Below, piece by piece: positions 1-11,357 of a stretch of DNA of 64,000 nucleotides. Both the position numbers and the translations under genes were made by a program. Source of the stretch: Xylaria sp. FL1777 (Eukaryota; Ascomycota; Sordariomycetes; Xylariales; Xylariaceae); contig MU400510.1 of NCBI GenBank assembly GCA_022578965.1, positions 124,001 to 188,000 on the forward strand. Reading direction: 5' to 3'. Position 1 is the first letter of the stretch, and every line of letters starts with the position of its first letter. The notes under the pieces are model-generated. The model saw only the letters and a list, made by a program, of their open reading frames with translations. It was not told the DNA's origin and searched no databases.

Positions 1-191
1 GGTTCTTAAAACATAGATTTTTTCCCAGCCGTCTTGGAAAACGTGCTTCGTTAAGCTAGACGCCTTCTTTTGCATTAACCCCCTGAACGTCAGTTGGTCG
101 ACTTTCTTCTAGAGGTATTTGTAGACTTGCAAGCTAGTATAGTATAACTATATTGGAAGCAAATAATCAGACAAGGCTGATTCTCTGGTCC
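1..191. other. 3' flank, nothing identified
   Basis: This stretch lies downstream of the minus-strand kinase gene. I see no coding signal or RNA gene in it. It probably carries the 3' untranslated region and terminator of the kinase. Confidence 0.4.
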
Positions 192-2273
192 TTAGATCTT
201 TAGGTCAATCTCTTCGCCATATATTCCTGTTAACTTGATGACTGGTTGAGCTGGAGCAGCCTTCTGGCGCTTATGTCTTGTCCAGTCATCATTTGCGAAG
301 TAATGTGAAAATTGAGTGTCCTTAACAACATCTAATTCATATTGTGCTTTTCTTTTTCCCATCGATGCTGTAGATAGAGTGTTTTGTGTCCCGGTGCTTT
401 CAAACAAGTCCAAATCTTCCACCGAGTTGTGAGCAACCCGACTTGGTTTCCACCCCACCGTATAGTTTTCAATTGGTTTGGACCCTGATAAATGAAACCA
501 AGGATGGCCTTTGGAAGCATCTGCTGTTATTCTATTGGATGGTGCCACTGAAAGACACAGACGGATGAAGTCTCTGAAATGTTCAGATAACGCTTTGCGT
601 CGCTTAGATATGTTGTCGAAGACGGCTATGAGACTTGCATCAACGGCATTCTGATCAAGGGCATCGAAGCAGCCGAGGCTATTCCAATTGAGCGCGACAA
701 GAAATAGCGCTATCATGCCAATTGACCAAATATCAACCTCGGTACCATAGCATTGACCGTGATACACCTCCCTGTCATGATTCCGTTAAAATTTGGTTAT
801 CTTGAGAAAATAAAATTCTACTCACGGGGCCGTAAACCGTTGAGTGCCGATTGTACTCGTCATACGACCTGAGGTAGCCACTTTAGCAAAACCGAGGTCA
901 CCTACAATAACTCGAGCCCGGATGTTAGGCCCTGTGGCAAGGAATATGCTTCAAAATAAGTGTTAACACCACTTATTAATTTCATGAGTATGCTGTAGGA
1001 ATGTATAGTCATATGAGGTTTAGCTATTGTTCATTGGTCATGCAAAAGTGTAGTTGGGTACCCATGGACCTGACGTACTTTTCTGGCTTTAGATCACGAT
1101 GAGCAATATTCTGTGCGTGTAGGTAACTGATGGCTTCTATTATTTGCCGGATAATAATCTGTGCATCCATCTCGGGTATACCATCTGGATGTTTGAGACG
1201 CATAGAGAAGAGATCTCCACCCATCGCTAGTTCTGTGAAAGTGTACAATGTATCTAACGATCGATATGCAGCCACAAACTTGAGGAGGTTAGGCTTAGGC
1301 AAATTAGCGTTTTATATGATAATGGGGAATATAGTTATGGCCTTTATCACGTACATGAGTAAGCCGACTCAGTATATTTGTTTCATCTAAAATGCGTCGA
1401 ATGGTGCTCGAGGAACCATGGAGCCGCCGAATGCGGTCAAGCTGATGAATTTTACAAGCAACCTGCCGTCCTGATTTTATGTTGATAGCAAGATGAACAG
1501 CTGCAAGCGCACCGCTTCCTAGCATTTTTTCAGTGATAAGAAATCTAGTTTGGAAAAGCTGGAGACCTTCGTTAGATTAGAATAATTTCTAGCGAAATGG
1601 GTGGGCGTACGTCGGTCTCGCTCGGCCGTAGTTGGCCTATAATAGAACCAATGGGTTGTCTGCCCAACAAGTATATGTGAAACTCCCAATACGGTTTGAT
1701 CCGGATGATTTCACCTTGGCTAAGGAGATATCCGGAAGGCGACACCCTCCTCAGCCGGCGACAAGGGCCGTCGACATACGTGCCGCTCAACGAGTTGTCG
1801 TCGCGAACGTATAGGAGTGGTTGTCCATCTTCTTCATACTCAATAGAATATATGACAAAATGCTGTCTTGAAATATATGGATGAAGGACGGTGATTTCAC
1901 TTGAAACAAAAAATAAGTATTTTTATAAGAAGAGAAATATAGGATGCAGCAGGCCTACTTGTGTTTGATATGCCTCCCAACTCGAATGAGTTGGCCGGAA
2001 AACAGATAAACATCTAGATATGCATGAGACTCCACGGTAGAGTGTGTCTCCCGTTTTTCTTGATTATGAAAGAAGTCTTTGCCTTAGAAGGGTTGTTAGG
2101 TTGGACCCAGTCACGGATGGATAAGGAAGAAAGGGACAGAGAACCTATAAGACTGTACCTGGTCGAAAGTATCCCCGGGGCGGCTTTGCGGTGTAGCGGC
2201 AGAATATTTGTGCAATAGGCTGATAGTTAGACATTGTCAGTCTCTTTCTATGACCTTGTTGTTGATCGGCCAT
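192..2273 (-). CDS. mek1: FHA-domain Ser/Thr protein kinase (Chk2/Mek1-like)
   Basis: Seven exons on the minus strand (2273-2159, 2082-1959, 1899-1611, 1558-1355, 1293-1079, 948-826, 771-192) join in frame to 549 residues. An N-terminal FHA domain (about 60-150) shows the Gly-Arg pair at 74-75, SRQH at 90-93 and a GT loop at 119-120, so it should bind phosphothreonine. The kinase domain starts near 184, with GSG loop 190-192, the VACK lysine at 212, HRDLKPEN at 309-316, APE at 356-358 and DIWS further on. The metal-binding DFG motif reads DLG (333-335). One FHA domain followed by one kinase domain, about 550 residues long, is the layout of the meiotic checkpoint kinase Mek1 and of Dun1/Cds1 (Chk2 family). 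These act in the nucleus on DNA breaks and recombination. Assignment to Mek1 rather than another Chk2 relative is inference; the family is secure. Confidence 0.88.
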
Positions 2274-3140
2274 TAGGCATAAATAATATCTCAGACTAGC
2301 GGTTTAACGAAGCGACATTGATCATGCAATCTAACAAGTAGCGGCCAACACAAAATAAGAACGTTCACGCCCACAACACTTGATTGACCTCGTAATGAAA
2401 ATGTACAGTTGCTTTCTGGGGGCAAGAAATGAGTTAGACAGAGAGTACAGGACTGGACATCTTCCCGGGTAGGGTAAGATATGTTACGACGGGTGTATTG
2501 CGTTGGGTGTGCAGTATTCACTCTACAAGATATTTTGATAGATGGCTGCTCCAGTTGGTGTAGGTCGCCTCTATCATACATGGTAGACGTATGAAGAGGT
2601 AGCCTGGAGGCTAGACGTACTAACTCCTTGAATTTAAGGAAAGAACCTTCCTGCCTGTTGTGCAAAAACACGCGCTTCCATCTGTTCTTATTTTGCGTGC
2701 CTTCCTCCTAGGTCAGGAGGCAGGGGCGATGAGTATTATGCAAAGCGTCTCATCTGCGCACTTCCCTCCTCCACAGATCTCTACAATGGATATCCACTGC
2801 AGATGTATATGACACAATTGGTTAAGTAAGGTACCTCTGTAACTTGTAACTGCCCAAGGTCTCTTCAAGGTTTGATAGAAGCTGCGACCTCGCTAGACCA
2901 TGTCGTCATTAAATGTTTGCCATTCAATGAGATGGAAGCAATTGCCACTACGTATGCCACTCGTGCCCCACCGTAACAGCATTCACCCCCGCCCCCACTT
3001 TATGCCCTGCCACACCCGAACAATACCCGGGCGGTCACAAACCCTAATCGCTTGCCTACTTCAATTCGTCCCGCTCCTGTTGCGAATCTTCCTTCCTCTT
3101 CCTAGCAACATCATCTCAGCACCTCATCGACAGCAACCTT
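2274..3140. promoter_or_regulatory. Divergent intergenic region, kinase / eL41
   Basis: This is the shared upstream region of the minus-strand kinase and the plus-strand eL41 gene. The eL41 side is C-rich and carries a telobox-like site near 3039, then the 5' untranslated region. Two apparent open frames here (about 120 codons each) look like chance readings of promoter DNA. Confidence 0.55.
3032..3047 (+). promoter_or_regulatory. HomolD/telobox-like ribosomal-protein promoter element
   Basis: The string GCGGTCACAAACCCTAA occurs just upstream of the eL41 transcript. CGGTCACA resembles the HomolD box of yeast ribosomal-protein promoters (one mismatch to CAGTCACA), and AACCCTAA resembles the telobox/HomolE element bound by Tbf1-type factors. 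The two being adjacent, ahead of a ribosomal-protein gene, supports a promoter role. That role is inferred from motif and position only. Confidence 0.5.
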
Positions 3141-3382
3141 GTAAGTCCAGCCTGTGCACTTCTCGCATCGCATTTGTCCGCATTCCAGCATTTAACATTA
3201 TCAACTTCCTGTCTTTCGCCAATGCTCTGCGTGTCGCTCTTCGGGTTTACCCGCACTGCGCACGCTGAGATGTCAAAGACTGACATCACCCTACCCCGCG
3301 CCTGGTTCACATTATAACCTTTCCACACCTTGGGACAAAATCGCTATATAATACTGACTAATACTGCATTACAGTCGCCAAG

Positions 3383-3515
3383 ATGAGAGCCAAGTGGAGA
3401 AAGAAGAGAGTTCGACGCCTCAAGCGTAAGAGAAGAAAGATGAGAGCCCGCAGGTATGTACATCCAGCAACACCCAACTCTTCTGCGCTGACACGTCTTG
3501 TTTAACAGCAAGTAA
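3383..3515 (+). CDS. rpl41: Ribosomal protein eL41 (25 residues)
   Basis: The start codon at 3383 opens a 25-residue, almost entirely Arg/Lys peptide beginning MRAKWRKKRVRRLKRK and ending ARSK. This matches the eukaryotic large-subunit protein eL41, the smallest ribosomal protein, which bridges the two ribosomal subunits. The coding part has two exons (3383-3453 and 3509-3515). The intron begins GTATGT and ends AACAG, leaving only one base, a Lys codon and the stop in the second exon. A second, 5'-untranslated intron (about 3141-3374, GTAAGT...TTACAG, with CTGAC upstream of the acceptor) ends eight bases before the start codon. Length and sequence fit the family closely. Automatic annotation often misses this gene because it is so short. 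Confidence 0.95.
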
Positions 3516-4477
3516 ACAACTCGCATCTACTCGATCTCAGCCGTCTTTGGCGCAACACACCAAGCAACATGACAATCAAAAACAAATCCACATGCGCGCG
3601 CGGCACACAATACTGGGATACTCTCTTATCAACTCCCAACTACAATCATCGACAGGATAGCAACCTGCGGACTACAGGATCGAGGGATTGGCTGAGCGAA
3701 GCCACGGGTTTGGCACAGTGACAAGGGTCGGTTCAAATCGAAGACAGTTGGTCAATCACCATCGAGTGGAAAGCTGGAGCTGTTTACGCAGCACGGGTTG
3801 TGGGCAAGGTTGCCCTCGCGGCCCATGGTCAGAGCATGGAAAAGTTATGATTCACGACGCAGCCTCCTAGGTAGCTAGCTGAATGGCGATTATTGACCCC
3901 ACAAATATCATCGGCTTTTTGCGTGAACATCGTGTATCCTCTCTATTGGATCATGCGGACTTGGTGAACTGCTCGATCACTACGGCTGTTTGCGATCCTA
4001 CTAACAAGGTATAGACCATTAAATAGTTTGTGGTTAAGCAACGATAAGTAGGTAGGTAGGTACCTCCAAGTGGTAGATTCACATAAAGGATGTTTACAAA
4101 GTGATGGGTAATTTTAAGAGAAATAGCGACATTTTATTACTTCAGGTTATTAACGGGAATTGGAATGATTGATGCCTTTGAATGTGGTCGCCCGTGGCTT
4201 CAGCTCGGATACTCAGCCGTTTGCGGGTCTGCGGATTGGTGGGGTTACAGCCACCGCCTTCCGAAAGAAGTCAGCCAGTCCAATCGATTGGCAGATCCAA
4301 AACTTTTCCCCAACCCACGTACAAGCGCATAGGTAGGACATAGATAGGTATACCACATACCTGCGCTGGCTGTAATCGGTACGAACTCGATCTATATTGG
4401 CTGGCCCTCTCTTCTCTCTTCTTCATACTAACCCATTGTCGTTTTGTTTCTGTTGACTTGTCTTCTGTATTTCAAGC
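3516..4477. other. Intergenic region eL41 / A49
   Basis: No gene is visible. The stretch should hold the eL41 3' end and the A49 promoter. It contains a degenerate TAGG/TACC run near 4048-4065. A GTTCAAATCG string near 3733 resembles a tRNA B box, but no arm around it pairs. Confidence 0.4.
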
Positions 4478-5909
4478 ATGGCCGGCGATAAAGAAAAGAA
4501 GAGGAAAAGAGGGCAGGACGGCACATCACGGCCAAAGAAGAAAGTAGCCATACAGACAGCCTCTGAGCAAGTTCAAGCAGGCACAATTAAAGTCGCCTCT
4601 GTGCAGTTAGAGAGCACATGTCCCCCTGTAATAGGTGAGTAAACGGTCAACTCAAATTGTATCGATCAGCAGCTCACCGTTCTAGCCACGCATCCCGGCC
4701 TCGGTCTCCCAAGCTCCGTCACGTTTCAAGCCTACACAAAGAACGCGCCGTCCAAATCGAAACATGGGCGGAGCAAGCATGCAGCGCCCTCCTCCATGAG
4801 TCTCATGCTCCACTCATCCTCGCACAGCAAACTCGATTATACAGCAAAAGAAGAGGGGCCTGCTGGTCGGGAATCGCATCTCAAGCATTACATCGGTGTA
4901 TTTGACCCGACGACCGGCGAGTTGTCTGTCGTTGAGGCCAGAAAAATGGCTGTGAGAGGTGTTGTACGTGCGCAACAGCCGAAGGAGGAGGATCTACAGA
5001 GCCGGTCCGCATCTCGGGTATGTGTTTCTCTTCACTGTGCTGCGCGTGAGATGCTAATAGGACATCCAGAACATGATGGACCTTCGCAGTGATCTTGGAC
5101 ACGCCTTTGGTACAAAGAAAGCCAAGAAAGCTCTAGCAGCAATCACCGAAAACGCTATCGTCGATCACGACCGAATGGCCAAATCACTGGGGGCATCATC
5201 TCAAGCGATGATGTTAGCAATTGGGGAAGTCACAGATACAATGGCATCTAAGGAAGATCTTCAAGCAGCGGCCGATGCGGCCAAACCCGTCCCCCCAGGT
5301 AATTTGGAAGCTCAGGAGATACAAGACGTCTACACCCCACAAGGGATGATTGGAGCCGAATTATTGAATGCTATTCCTATCAAGGACTGGCAAGACGCTG
5401 TCAAGAAAGGTACCAACAAGTTGTTGACAAGTGCATTTATCGCGTCTCGACTTAACCCCGTTGGCGAGGGTCCAGATTCAGCTATCAGGTTAAGAGCCTT
5501 ACGTTACTTGGAGTTCCTCATAAAATTCTCAAAATTAGCCAAAGGAAGAGGAGGCAAAATCCCCCCTCCGGAGAAGCTTAGGCAATTGCTACACCCAGCC
5601 CCGGAACCCGTAATCCAGAACATTCGACGGAAATTCTCGTCTAATCAGCAAATCGATAAATTTCATCGCGATTTGATATACACATACTGCTGCGCCCTCG
5701 CAGCTATCCTGTCGAATTTCCAATTTGAGACTAGCAAAATCCGGTTTGACCTGGGCCTGGATGACAAGCAATTTGGACAATACTTCCGTGAGATCGGCGG
5801 CAAGGTCAAAAAGGCAGCGGGCACAGAAAAGGGGACGCAAGTACAAATGGCAGTGCTATCTCTTCCTTTGGAGTTCCCGAAAGTAAGATACCAACGGCCG
5901 ACCAGATAA
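4478..5909 (+). CDS. rpa49: RNA polymerase I subunit A49
   Basis: Three exons (4478-4634, 4686-5017, 5070-5909) join to 442 residues. The N-terminus is Lys/Arg-rich and nuclear-signal-like. Next comes the dimerisation module with a KHYIGVFDPTTGEL stretch and the VVEARKMAVRGVVR block typical of A49. The third exon carries the conserved NAIV, GAELLNAIPIKDW and tandem winged-helix region. In yeast A49 pairs with A34.5 and acts like TFIIF/TFIIE built into Pol I, promoting initiation and elongation on rRNA genes in the nucleolus. Length is normal for fungi. Introns are 51 and 52 bp. The gene ends 305 bp before the convergent hydrolase gene. Confidence 0.93.
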
Positions 5910-6214
5910 ATCCAGATCAAACTTTTAGGCATGAGATCGGCAGGTAAAAATTGATATAAGGCTGGACTTGCTGGCTTTGCTATGTCAGTTAGCGAATGCA
6001 TACGTCTCGTCATAACACGATAATCCATGAGGCTACAGACCAAACCCATTGGCAGAATGCTAATACCAACAAGGATAGAAGCACACTAGAGCTTGTAAAT
6101 ATAATCAATGTATTGAATATCCCCATTTCAGACAAATGGGCCTCGAACAGTAATAATGACATTCAAGTTGCTCCCTCTATTCGAATTTCCCTCTATCTTA
6201 GCCGGAAGCGCTAA
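5910..6214. other. Convergent 3' intergenic region
   Basis: This is the spacer between the 3' ends of the A49 gene and the hydrolase gene. It is AT-rich and presumably holds both polyadenylation regions. I see nothing else in it. Confidence 0.4.
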
Positions 6215-7009
6215 TTACAGATGCTTGCGAGCATTATCTACAACATGCTTCGCAAAGGCTTCATGGTCCGATAGATAGGGGAAGTGCCTGCCAGGAAGAT
6301 ATCCGGTGTCGACGCCGGCCTTGGCCGCTGTTACTACGTTGTCGAAGAACCGAAACGTTTCCGTTGACCCTCCAACTGTCCAAAATAGTGGTCTCTTCAA
6401 GAGATCTGAGACATTGGTTGGCGCTGTCTGTGGTAGTGTTCGAGGATAACCACGTGCCCAACGAGGGTAATTCTTCCACATTCGTGCATGACAATCGTCT
6501 CCGAGACCAGTCCAGGCTTTCATATTCCCGCACATTTCTGGAGGCATAGAATCCACCATGGCCTGAGCTATGGCATCATCTCCCTCCAACTTCGAAAGAT
6601 TGTTGAGGTCTTCAATGGAGTATGTTGGCACCTCGTGCGACAGTGCGTTCCGTACACGCTCGGGATATCCAGCTACTAATGCTAGCACTGTCGCGCCCCC
6701 TGAGCTAGATCCCCAGAAGGTAGCAATGTCGATACCTAACTTGTCGATGATACTGATGACGTACGAAGCAAGTTTCTGTGCCGTGACATCTTCGAAGGTT
6801 TCTGGCGGCGCGTCGGAAGATCTAGACATCCCCGGCATGTCGAACGTTGTGACCCTGAAGCCATTGGATGCGATCAGGGAGATGGCCTTGTCGAACATAT
6901 AACATTCACCTATCCCATCAGGTATCAGGACTATATCCGGTCCAGAGCCCTCTTGCTCATAGTACCAAGTAATTCCTTCGGTGGTCGTAGTTGTGCCTTT
7001 CGTACGCAT
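6215..7009 (-). CDS. zhd101-like: Zearalenone-hydrolase-like alpha/beta hydrolase
   Basis: An intronless 264-residue alpha/beta hydrolase, the same length as the zearalenone lactonohydrolase ZHD101 of Clonostachys rosea. Shared blocks include GITWYYEQEG near the start, GFRVTTFDMPGMSRS (50-64), AQKLASYVIS (77-86) and WARGYPR. The nucleophile elbow GSSSG puts the serine at residue 102. An acid candidate, Glu126, lies in HEVP and a histidine at 242 lies in GRHFPY. These are the triad positions known for ZHD101 (S102, E126, H242). That enzyme opens the macrolactone of zearalenone, a resorcylic acid lactone, and so detoxifies it. Whether this protein has the same substrate cannot be read from sequence; other lactones or aryl esters are possible. 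There is no signal peptide, so it is probably cytosolic. A Zn2Cys6 regulator starts 629 bp away on the opposite strand. Confidence 0.85.
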   Translation of the reverse strand: MRTKGTTTTTEGITWYYEQEGSGPDIVLIPDGIGECYMFDKAISLIASNGFRVTTFDMPGMSRSSDAPPETFEDVTAQKLASYVISIIDKLGIDIATFWGSSSGGATVLALVAGYPERVRNALSHEVPTYSIEDLNNLSKLEGDDAIAQAMVDSMPPEMCGNMKAWTGLGDDCHARMWKNYPRWARGYPRTLPQTAPTNVSDLLKRPLFWTVGGSTETFRFFDNVVTAAKAGVDTGYLPGRHFPYLSDHEAFAKHVVDNARKHL

Positions 7010-7637
7010 GATAATGGATGCCTCTTACACGAGACCGGGGGAAAGATTCGAGGAAAGTGAAAGGATAATCCGCCTGCTAAGAAGCCTAGCTTTTGATGTG
7101 AAGATTTTGTCGCCCTTGGCTTCTCTTAAAACCCAACATGTAGAAAAATGAATGTCCTTTTTATATTCCTACTCATTCCTCTCATCACCGGTCTTCCAAT
7201 ACTTCAATACAGCTCTTTAAGGGTGGGTCATCGCAATGCGGCGGAACGATCGGACTAACGCTCTTGTCTCATTATTTTTCTGCTTGATTCTTCTCCTTTC
7301 TGGGAAGTTTTCTCCGAGCGCGTCTCACCTATACGACTTTCATCGGGATTGACTATGGGACGACATCATGTTGAGTAACACTTGCCTGATTGCTAGAGGT
7401 CAGGGGAGATGTAGGACCATTCTCCACATCTAACCAAATCCGACCGCCGCCCGGCGGAAGCTTTAAAACCCGCCTTCACTTCGTTTAGCGAAGCACGAGA
7501 GGCGAACTGAGTCTATTGCAGACATACTACTTATCGGATATCAGGAATATAGTCTCGACTTTACCCGCCAGTTCGAGAAAGCCGGAAAAGTGGTCCACGC
7601 TGCCGCCCCCCTGGCGACCAGTTTCCATTAGCCATCG
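7010..7637. promoter_or_regulatory. Shared divergent promoter, hydrolase / Zn2Cys6 regulator
   Basis: This 628-bp region lies between divergently transcribed start codons, so it can serve both genes. It holds a GC-rich inverted motif, CCGCCGCCCGGCGG, at 7444-7457, and other CGG triplets near 7239-7252. No further coding signal is seen. Confidence 0.5.
7444..7457. promoter_or_regulatory. Candidate Zn2Cys6 binding site
   Basis: The 14-bp motif CCGCCGCCCGGCGG pairs CCGCC with GGCGG around a short centre. Zn2Cys6 dimers bind paired CGG/CCG triplets, and such a regulator starts about 180 bp downstream. Binding by that regulator is inference. Confidence 0.3.
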
Positions 7638-10211
7638 ATGGCGGACTCCGGATCGCCGACCCACGAAGCTCCATCATTGGTAGCCCAGGCTGAAGGGAAC
7701 AGAAGGCGATTACGTAAAGGCACGCGAAGCTGCTGGGAGTGCAAACGGCGGAAGAACAAATGCACGTGGTCTCGTAGCGAGGAAAAATGTGACGGTTGCC
7801 ATCGCCGGGGTACACGATGCGTCGGCCAAGAGTTCCCTCAAGACCCGCTACCTTCCGAGAGGCGCGGAGTCAACAAGCCAGATGACAGCAGGATTCTGCG
7901 TCTTGAAGCTTTAGTTGAGGAGCTATCTCGAAAGATCAATTCTGAGGATGTCTGCGGAAATCATACTCGACTGCGTCTAGATGATGGGAGTAACGAACCT
8001 CACGACCTAATCGGCACTAATGCTGGTGATAACACGGCGATCGCAATATCGACGCCCTCCGCGGCCAATGATTTGGCGAATCTACGCGTACATTTCTTAA
8101 GAGACAATGTAACGGTGCGTCCATTCAACTTGTTATTCCGTATCCATGTTCTTAATATTCGAAGTTTGATAAAAACAACATGAGAATAACCAATGCCTCG
8201 CAGCCATCTCTTGTAAGAGTGCCGGCCGGCACTTCGTTAGGGCAGTTCGGGGACGCAACGGGCCAGCAAATTACACCCGTAGTCCACGCCCTTGTGGCAG
8301 CATGGCCTAGTGAGCGTCATCACGATGCCATTCTTAATAGCAAATTCGTCTCAAACCTTCATCCAGCCCTGTCTTCAGCATGCTCCGGCTTTCAATTCCC
8401 ACCCTCGCCAAAAGATCTGCTGCGGTTGCCATCTCCTGGTACTACGCCAGTAGCCATCGCACGGAGGCTTTTGATCTTAGGCACATATCTCCAGGTGCTC
8501 TCGTCGCAAGTCTATCAGGAGATTGCGGGCCAAAGCCCTGAATACCGCCTTATTTCGTCTCGGGCATTTGACACTGTCAGTAACCTAGTAACGCACAACG
8601 ACAACCTTCCCCAATCCATTGAAATTATTGAGGTATGTATTACTCTTTGGCTTTTTATTTTCGTCACTGTAGTAATCTACGAGAATTCTAGATGGATACC
8701 ATTGTCCTTTGCCTTGAATATCGAGGCAATAGCAATCACTGACTGTTATTCAGTGTCTGATCATCGAGAGCCAATATCATAGTTATATGGGCAACATCCC
8801 CCGCGCATGGACTGTCTTACGTCGCGCAACGGCAATGGCACAGTTGCTCGGTCTAGACCGCCAAAACAAAAGCCCAGCACCTAATACGTGTACAGTTGAC
8901 GCTCAGGTAGTATCCCGCCGGGAGAATATATGGTTTCTCCTTGTCCACTTCGATCAATACGTGTCACTTATGTTGAGTACTTCGCCTAGCCTGCCAGAAA
9001 ACAGTCAGACGGCCCCAGTATTGTTGGAAAAGTACACACCTTCAGGGCGGCTGGGGCGATTTCACTCCATGGCAGCTGGGCGTATCCTTCAGCGAAACCG
9101 CATTAACATGTACGATGTCGTCGAGACAAGAGAGATCGACAAAATCCTTCAGAAGGCTGCGGCTTGCATGCCGGCTCGATGGTGGTTGCTGTGCGATTCG
9201 TCTGACGACTGCAATAGCGAGGAGTTCTCCTCCATGGAAACCCGCCTAATGGTCCATTTCGCACATTACAACATATTGTTGCAAGTTCATCTACCATTCA
9301 TGTTGCGTTTCTTGCACAGTCAACAATATTACTACAGCACGACTGCGGTCATCAATTCTAGTCGCGAGATCTTGACTCGCTTCACGGCCTTTCGAAGTCG
9401 TCACCCCTCAGTTTCCTACTGCCGTGGGCTTGACTTCTTCACGTTCGTAGCTAGTGCCGCACTATGTCTTTTGCACATCTATAGCAGCTCTGAAAGCCGG
9501 ATCGCCGACCGTTGTGACGGCCTTGGCATATCTGACCTCCTGGCTCACCAACGATTCACCAACCGTGGTCTCATGGAGCAGGCACTCCGAAGCACAGAAA
9601 AGATTGCCCAGGTCGAGTCGGATGATAAACTGACCTCCGACATAATCCCCACCTTTCGAAAACTTCTCGCTGTAGAAGAAGAAGCTTACGAGGGTGTTGT
9701 CTACAACATCCATTTACCGTCCAATAACGAACAGCTAGGAAATAGCAGCAATCGGGAAGTGGTTGACAGTTGCGATACGCTCTATCTAGATCTCCCTTTC
9801 TGCGGAACTATCAGAATCGAGAGAGCGAGCGCCACTAACAATAGCTCGACAGAAGGCTTGGGATCAGAGCAAACGACACAGATGACACACATACTCATGG
9901 GGTCCTTTCCTTCTTCATCAACAGGGTACTATGCAACGACTTTCCCCACCCTACCGGGGCCAGAGGACCAGAATACGATGATAACAGAGAGCTACCTTAT
10001 TGATAAGCAGCAGCCGCACATCAACAATCCGTACGCCATCATCCCGCCCTCGTCTGGCTTGATACCGATGCCATATAACGGCAATAACGAAGTACGAATC
10101 TCTGCGTCGGTTTCAGAGCCACTAGAGCCAGAGATAATGGGTAATATTGAGGATGGGTTAAATTCTACGATAGATACGGGCTTCATGGAGGGTCTACTCG
10201 ATATACAATGA
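7638..10211 (+). CDS. Zn2Cys6 fungal transcription factor
   Basis: Three exons (7638-8114, 8204-8632, 8754-10211) join to 787 residues. The binuclear zinc cluster spans residues 32-61 with spacing C-X2-C-X6-C-X8-C-X2-C-X6-C (CWECKRRKNKC ... CDGCHRRGTRC). It is followed by a short linker (LRLEALVEELSRKI) that could be a dimerising coiled coil. The middle region has the fungal transcription-factor domain signature, including a CLIIESQYHSYMGN-RAW stretch that spans the second intron and the GLDR motif after it. It is a nuclear DNA-binding regulator of the Gal4 class. Its divergent arrangement with the hydrolase and the aldehyde dehydrogenase downstream suggest it controls these neighbours. The target genes are not shown by sequence. 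Confidence 0.9.
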
Positions 10212-11357
10212 CACTTCAATGAGTACTTTAGAGACCTGGTTGTTCGTTTTGGTGATGCTGGCCATCGAAAATCCCATTATATTAGTGCAATCTCTCCTTG
10301 GGCATTTCTGGTTTACCGTCCACTCTCCCCTTACCTCACCCGCGGAACTCATGACACTGTCTCGTCGCATGTCGAGGGGAAAGGATACAAGCTTGACGCA
10401 TTCACGCTTGTCTATCATTCAACTTTGAAACATATGACTACAAGCTGTCTCTTGAGAGCTAGTGGCTAAGAGCATCAACTGACCGCGGTCCAGTACCTAT
10501 GTGGAATCACCGTTTCGATTGGCAGACAAGGGCTTTTTTCTCCGCTAGGATCACATACAGTTAGATGTGTCTTACCTAGCAGAATAGCTCACTTCGGAGT
10601 TGAAGGTCTAGGCTTATCAAAACATCCGCCATCGAGACAGATCTGAGTCCGTGGATCACTAGGCTCCCTTACTAATTCTAGCTGCCGAGTTAAGCGACAA
10701 TACTAGCACGAACTTACATTCTAGGGTGGCATGTGCTCAGTAAGGCGGGCTAGAATGAAACTAGAGATTACACTATGTGTTTCTCCCTTTTCGTCTACGA
10801 ACACGGAGGCAACGGGATGTGGTTTTTTATGGTGATATTCGCAAATGAGGACTGCCGATGTACACCGCTAGACTTGAGGGCATCGATCGCCGATGATACC
10901 CTCCAAGTAAGCTATTTCGCGCCACACACCAATGGTTGGCTGCTAGGATGAGATAGGCGCTTGTATTGGCTGACACATCGTGGCCTCTCGAGTTCCAAGT
11001 AGATAGACATGTGTCTTCGCCGAACACCTAAGGGCTGAGATTGAGAGCCCTACAGCCCGATATGGCGCCTCTATGGACCATTTTCATCCTTGTGCAGAAC
11101 CAGCAAGGGTTTAGTAGGGTAGTACAGACCCGATGGACCTCAAAGTTGGTACGTCATGTGGAGTTGTCTTGCTCGTCATGTTGCCATCGCAGAAGGGATG
11201 CATCGAAGCTGAAAAAAACAAAAACAAAAAGGTGCTTCTAGACTAGCGATGTCTAGATATAAAGAAAAGAAGTCTGCACCCGTCAATAAATACCATATCC
11301 TTTCCACGAATACAAATTCAAAGAGACAGACAGCAATTATAAGAGGCTAACCCAAGT
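10212..11357. other. Intergenic region upstream of aldehyde dehydrogenase
   Basis: About 1.1 kb with no supported gene. It should hold the 3' end of the regulator gene and the dehydrogenase promoter. A short A-rich run lies near 11213-11231. Confidence 0.4.

Noticed and set aside
2291..2671. 126-codon minus-strand frame next to the kinase start
   Set aside because: It lies in the kinase promoter, has no motif, and is not joined to the kinase by splice sites; the kinase has its own good start at 2273.
2900..3268. 122-codon plus-strand frame upstream of eL41
   Set aside because: It covers the eL41 promoter, leader and part of the leader intron, and shows low-complexity composition.
3700..3770. 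Possible tRNA around GTTCAAATCG
   Set aside because: The T loop is present but neither its stem nor the acceptor or anticodon arms pair.
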